43,534 nt of DNA, taken from Bacilli bacterium. Lineage in GTDB: Bacteria > Bacillota_I > Bacilli_A > RF39 > UBA660. Positions 43,032 through 43,534 of the stretch are shown here, in pieces. Under the pieces are notes generated by a model, which was not told the DNA's origin, did no database searches, and worked only from the letters and a program-made list of their open reading frames with translations. The stretch covers positions 100,945-144,478 of the forward strand of contig JAFZKH010000009.1 in the NCBI GenBank assembly GCA_017553685.1, written 5' to 3'. Every line of letters starts with the position of its first letter. Positions within the stretch are counted from its first letter, which is position 1. Made by a program: the position numbers and the translations under genes.

Positions 43032-43066
43032 TAAAAAAATATATAGCATGAATGCTATATATTAAA
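43032..43066 (-). terminator. Terminator after the acidic membrane protein
   Basis: On the minus strand a 12-bp stem AATATATAGCAT / ATGCTATATATT with a 2-base centre is followed by seven T. The stop (43062-43064) is in the arm. Confidence 0.85.
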
Positions 43067-43534
43067 ATGTATTACTAAAATCTGTTGTTTCTTCTAATGT
43101 TTTATCAGCATCATTATTATTAATAGTTTCTTTTTTCTTAGCTAATATTTCAGATAAAGATTTTTTATTAGTAAACTTACTTTCTTCAGGTTTTTCTTCA
43201 ACTTTAATTTCTTCAGAAGGAATGTCTTCAGATTTAATTTCTTCTTGAACATTTGAAGGAGCAACTGGTTCATCAACTTCAGTTTCTTCTTCATATTCTT
43301 TATCTTCATCAACTAAAGAAATACTATCAAACTCTGGTTCAGTTTCTTTTTCTTCATCTTTAATATGGATATCAACAGGAGTATCATCTTCAGGTACTTC
43401 ATCATTTAAGTTACTATCAATAACTTTATCCTCAACCTCATCCATTTCTTTAATTGCTTTTTGCATTTTCTTTGTTTTAATGCTGTTATCAATTAGATAA
43501 ACAATTAATACTATAATAAGAAACGCACATATAC
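43062..43534 (-). CDS. Acidic single-helix membrane protein (5' end outside window)
   Basis: I do not recognise a family. The frame is open to the window edge, so the start is missing. The visible part begins with a hydrophobic stretch (ICAFLIIVLIVYLIDNS), which looks like a membrane helix, followed by IKTKK and then about 135 very acidic, Glu/Asp-rich residues with no obvious fold (VPEDDTPVDIHIKDEEKE). A basic patch (TNKKSLSEILAKKK) lies near the end, possibly a short helical binding motif. The order helix-basic-acidic suggests an anchored cytoplasmic disordered tail. A terminator follows. Confidence 0.7.
   Translation of the reverse strand, partial: ICAFLIIVLIVYLIDNSIKTKKMQKAIKEMDEVEDKVIDSNLNDEVPEDDTPVDIHIKDEEKETEPEFDSISLVDEDKEYEEETEVDEPVAPSNVQEEIKSEDIPSEEIKVEEKPEESKFTNKKSLSEILAKKKETINNNDADKTLEETTDFSNTF

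Noticed and set aside
1-43534. Mycoplasma-type code with TGA as Trp
   Set aside because: Many genes end in TGA with coupled ATGA overlaps (pgsA/RodZ-like, recU/ponA, parA/parB), and tryptophan is coded by TGG.
1-43534. tRNA, rRNA or CRISPR arrays
   Set aside because: No cloverleaf with TTCGA arm, no rRNA core sequence and no regular spaced repeat was seen in the intergenic regions.

Overview
The window is a contiguous, very AT-rich chromosomal segment, almost entirely coding. It looks like a walled, low-GC member of the Bacilli, probably one of the uncultured gut lineages near RF39/Mollicutes; that placement is inferred from gene content, not computed. Supporting signs are a type B RNase P RNA next to gpsB, a recU-ponA pair, a rodZ/ymfM-pgsA-recA order, an rpsF-ssb-rpsR cluster, DUF951 and parAB beside ychF, cdaA-cdaR, and TGA used as a normal stop.

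Layout. 1-6.2 kb: recA (runs off the left edge), pgsA, a RodZ-like gene, rnpB and gpsB on the minus strand, and recU-ponA on the plus strand. 6.2-11.2 kb: one minus-strand unit (SDR, PLP lyase of the aluminium-resistance family, an 83-aa unknown, guanylate kinase) preceded by a separately terminated phosphoketolase. 11.3-25.4 kb: a type IV secretion-like (T4SS) locus, all on the minus strand. 25.4-33.3 kb: trmL, a lemA-like gene, and the groups rpsF-ssb-rpsR and rplI-dnaB-M23-walJ-rlmH-ung. 33.3-38.6 kb: parA-parB-mscS-DUF951-abgT-ychF. 38.6-43.5 kb: an unknown, rplM-rpsI with an L13 leader, a lipoprotein-cdaA-cdaR operon, and a partial acidic membrane protein.

The most interesting part is the T4SS-like locus. 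It has a VirD4-type coupling ATPase, a VirB4 ATPase carried on two overlapping ORFs, a PrgI-like protein, a VirB6/TrbL-like channel protein with a 500-residue tail, and three paralogous two-helix pilin-like proteins, two of which carry large cysteine-rich ectodomains. It also has a 1304-residue membrane protein whose M23-like and NlpC/P60-like domains both seem to have lost their catalytic residues. No relaxase, integrase, transposase, VirB11 or attachment site is visible, and the flanks are housekeeping genes. This suggests a fixed chromosomal surface machine rather than a recently arrived conjugative element. Promoters and terminators divide it into four units: pilin alone; the two cysteine-rich proteins; the VirB6-PrgI-VirB4-scaffold group; and VirD4 alone.

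Regulation is easy to read in places. Terminator hairpins often contain the stop codon of the gene they end. Many promoters share an extended -10 reading TGATATAAT. Many starts follow a GGTG-type Shine-Dalgarno, which lets me correct several starts to an internal ATG.
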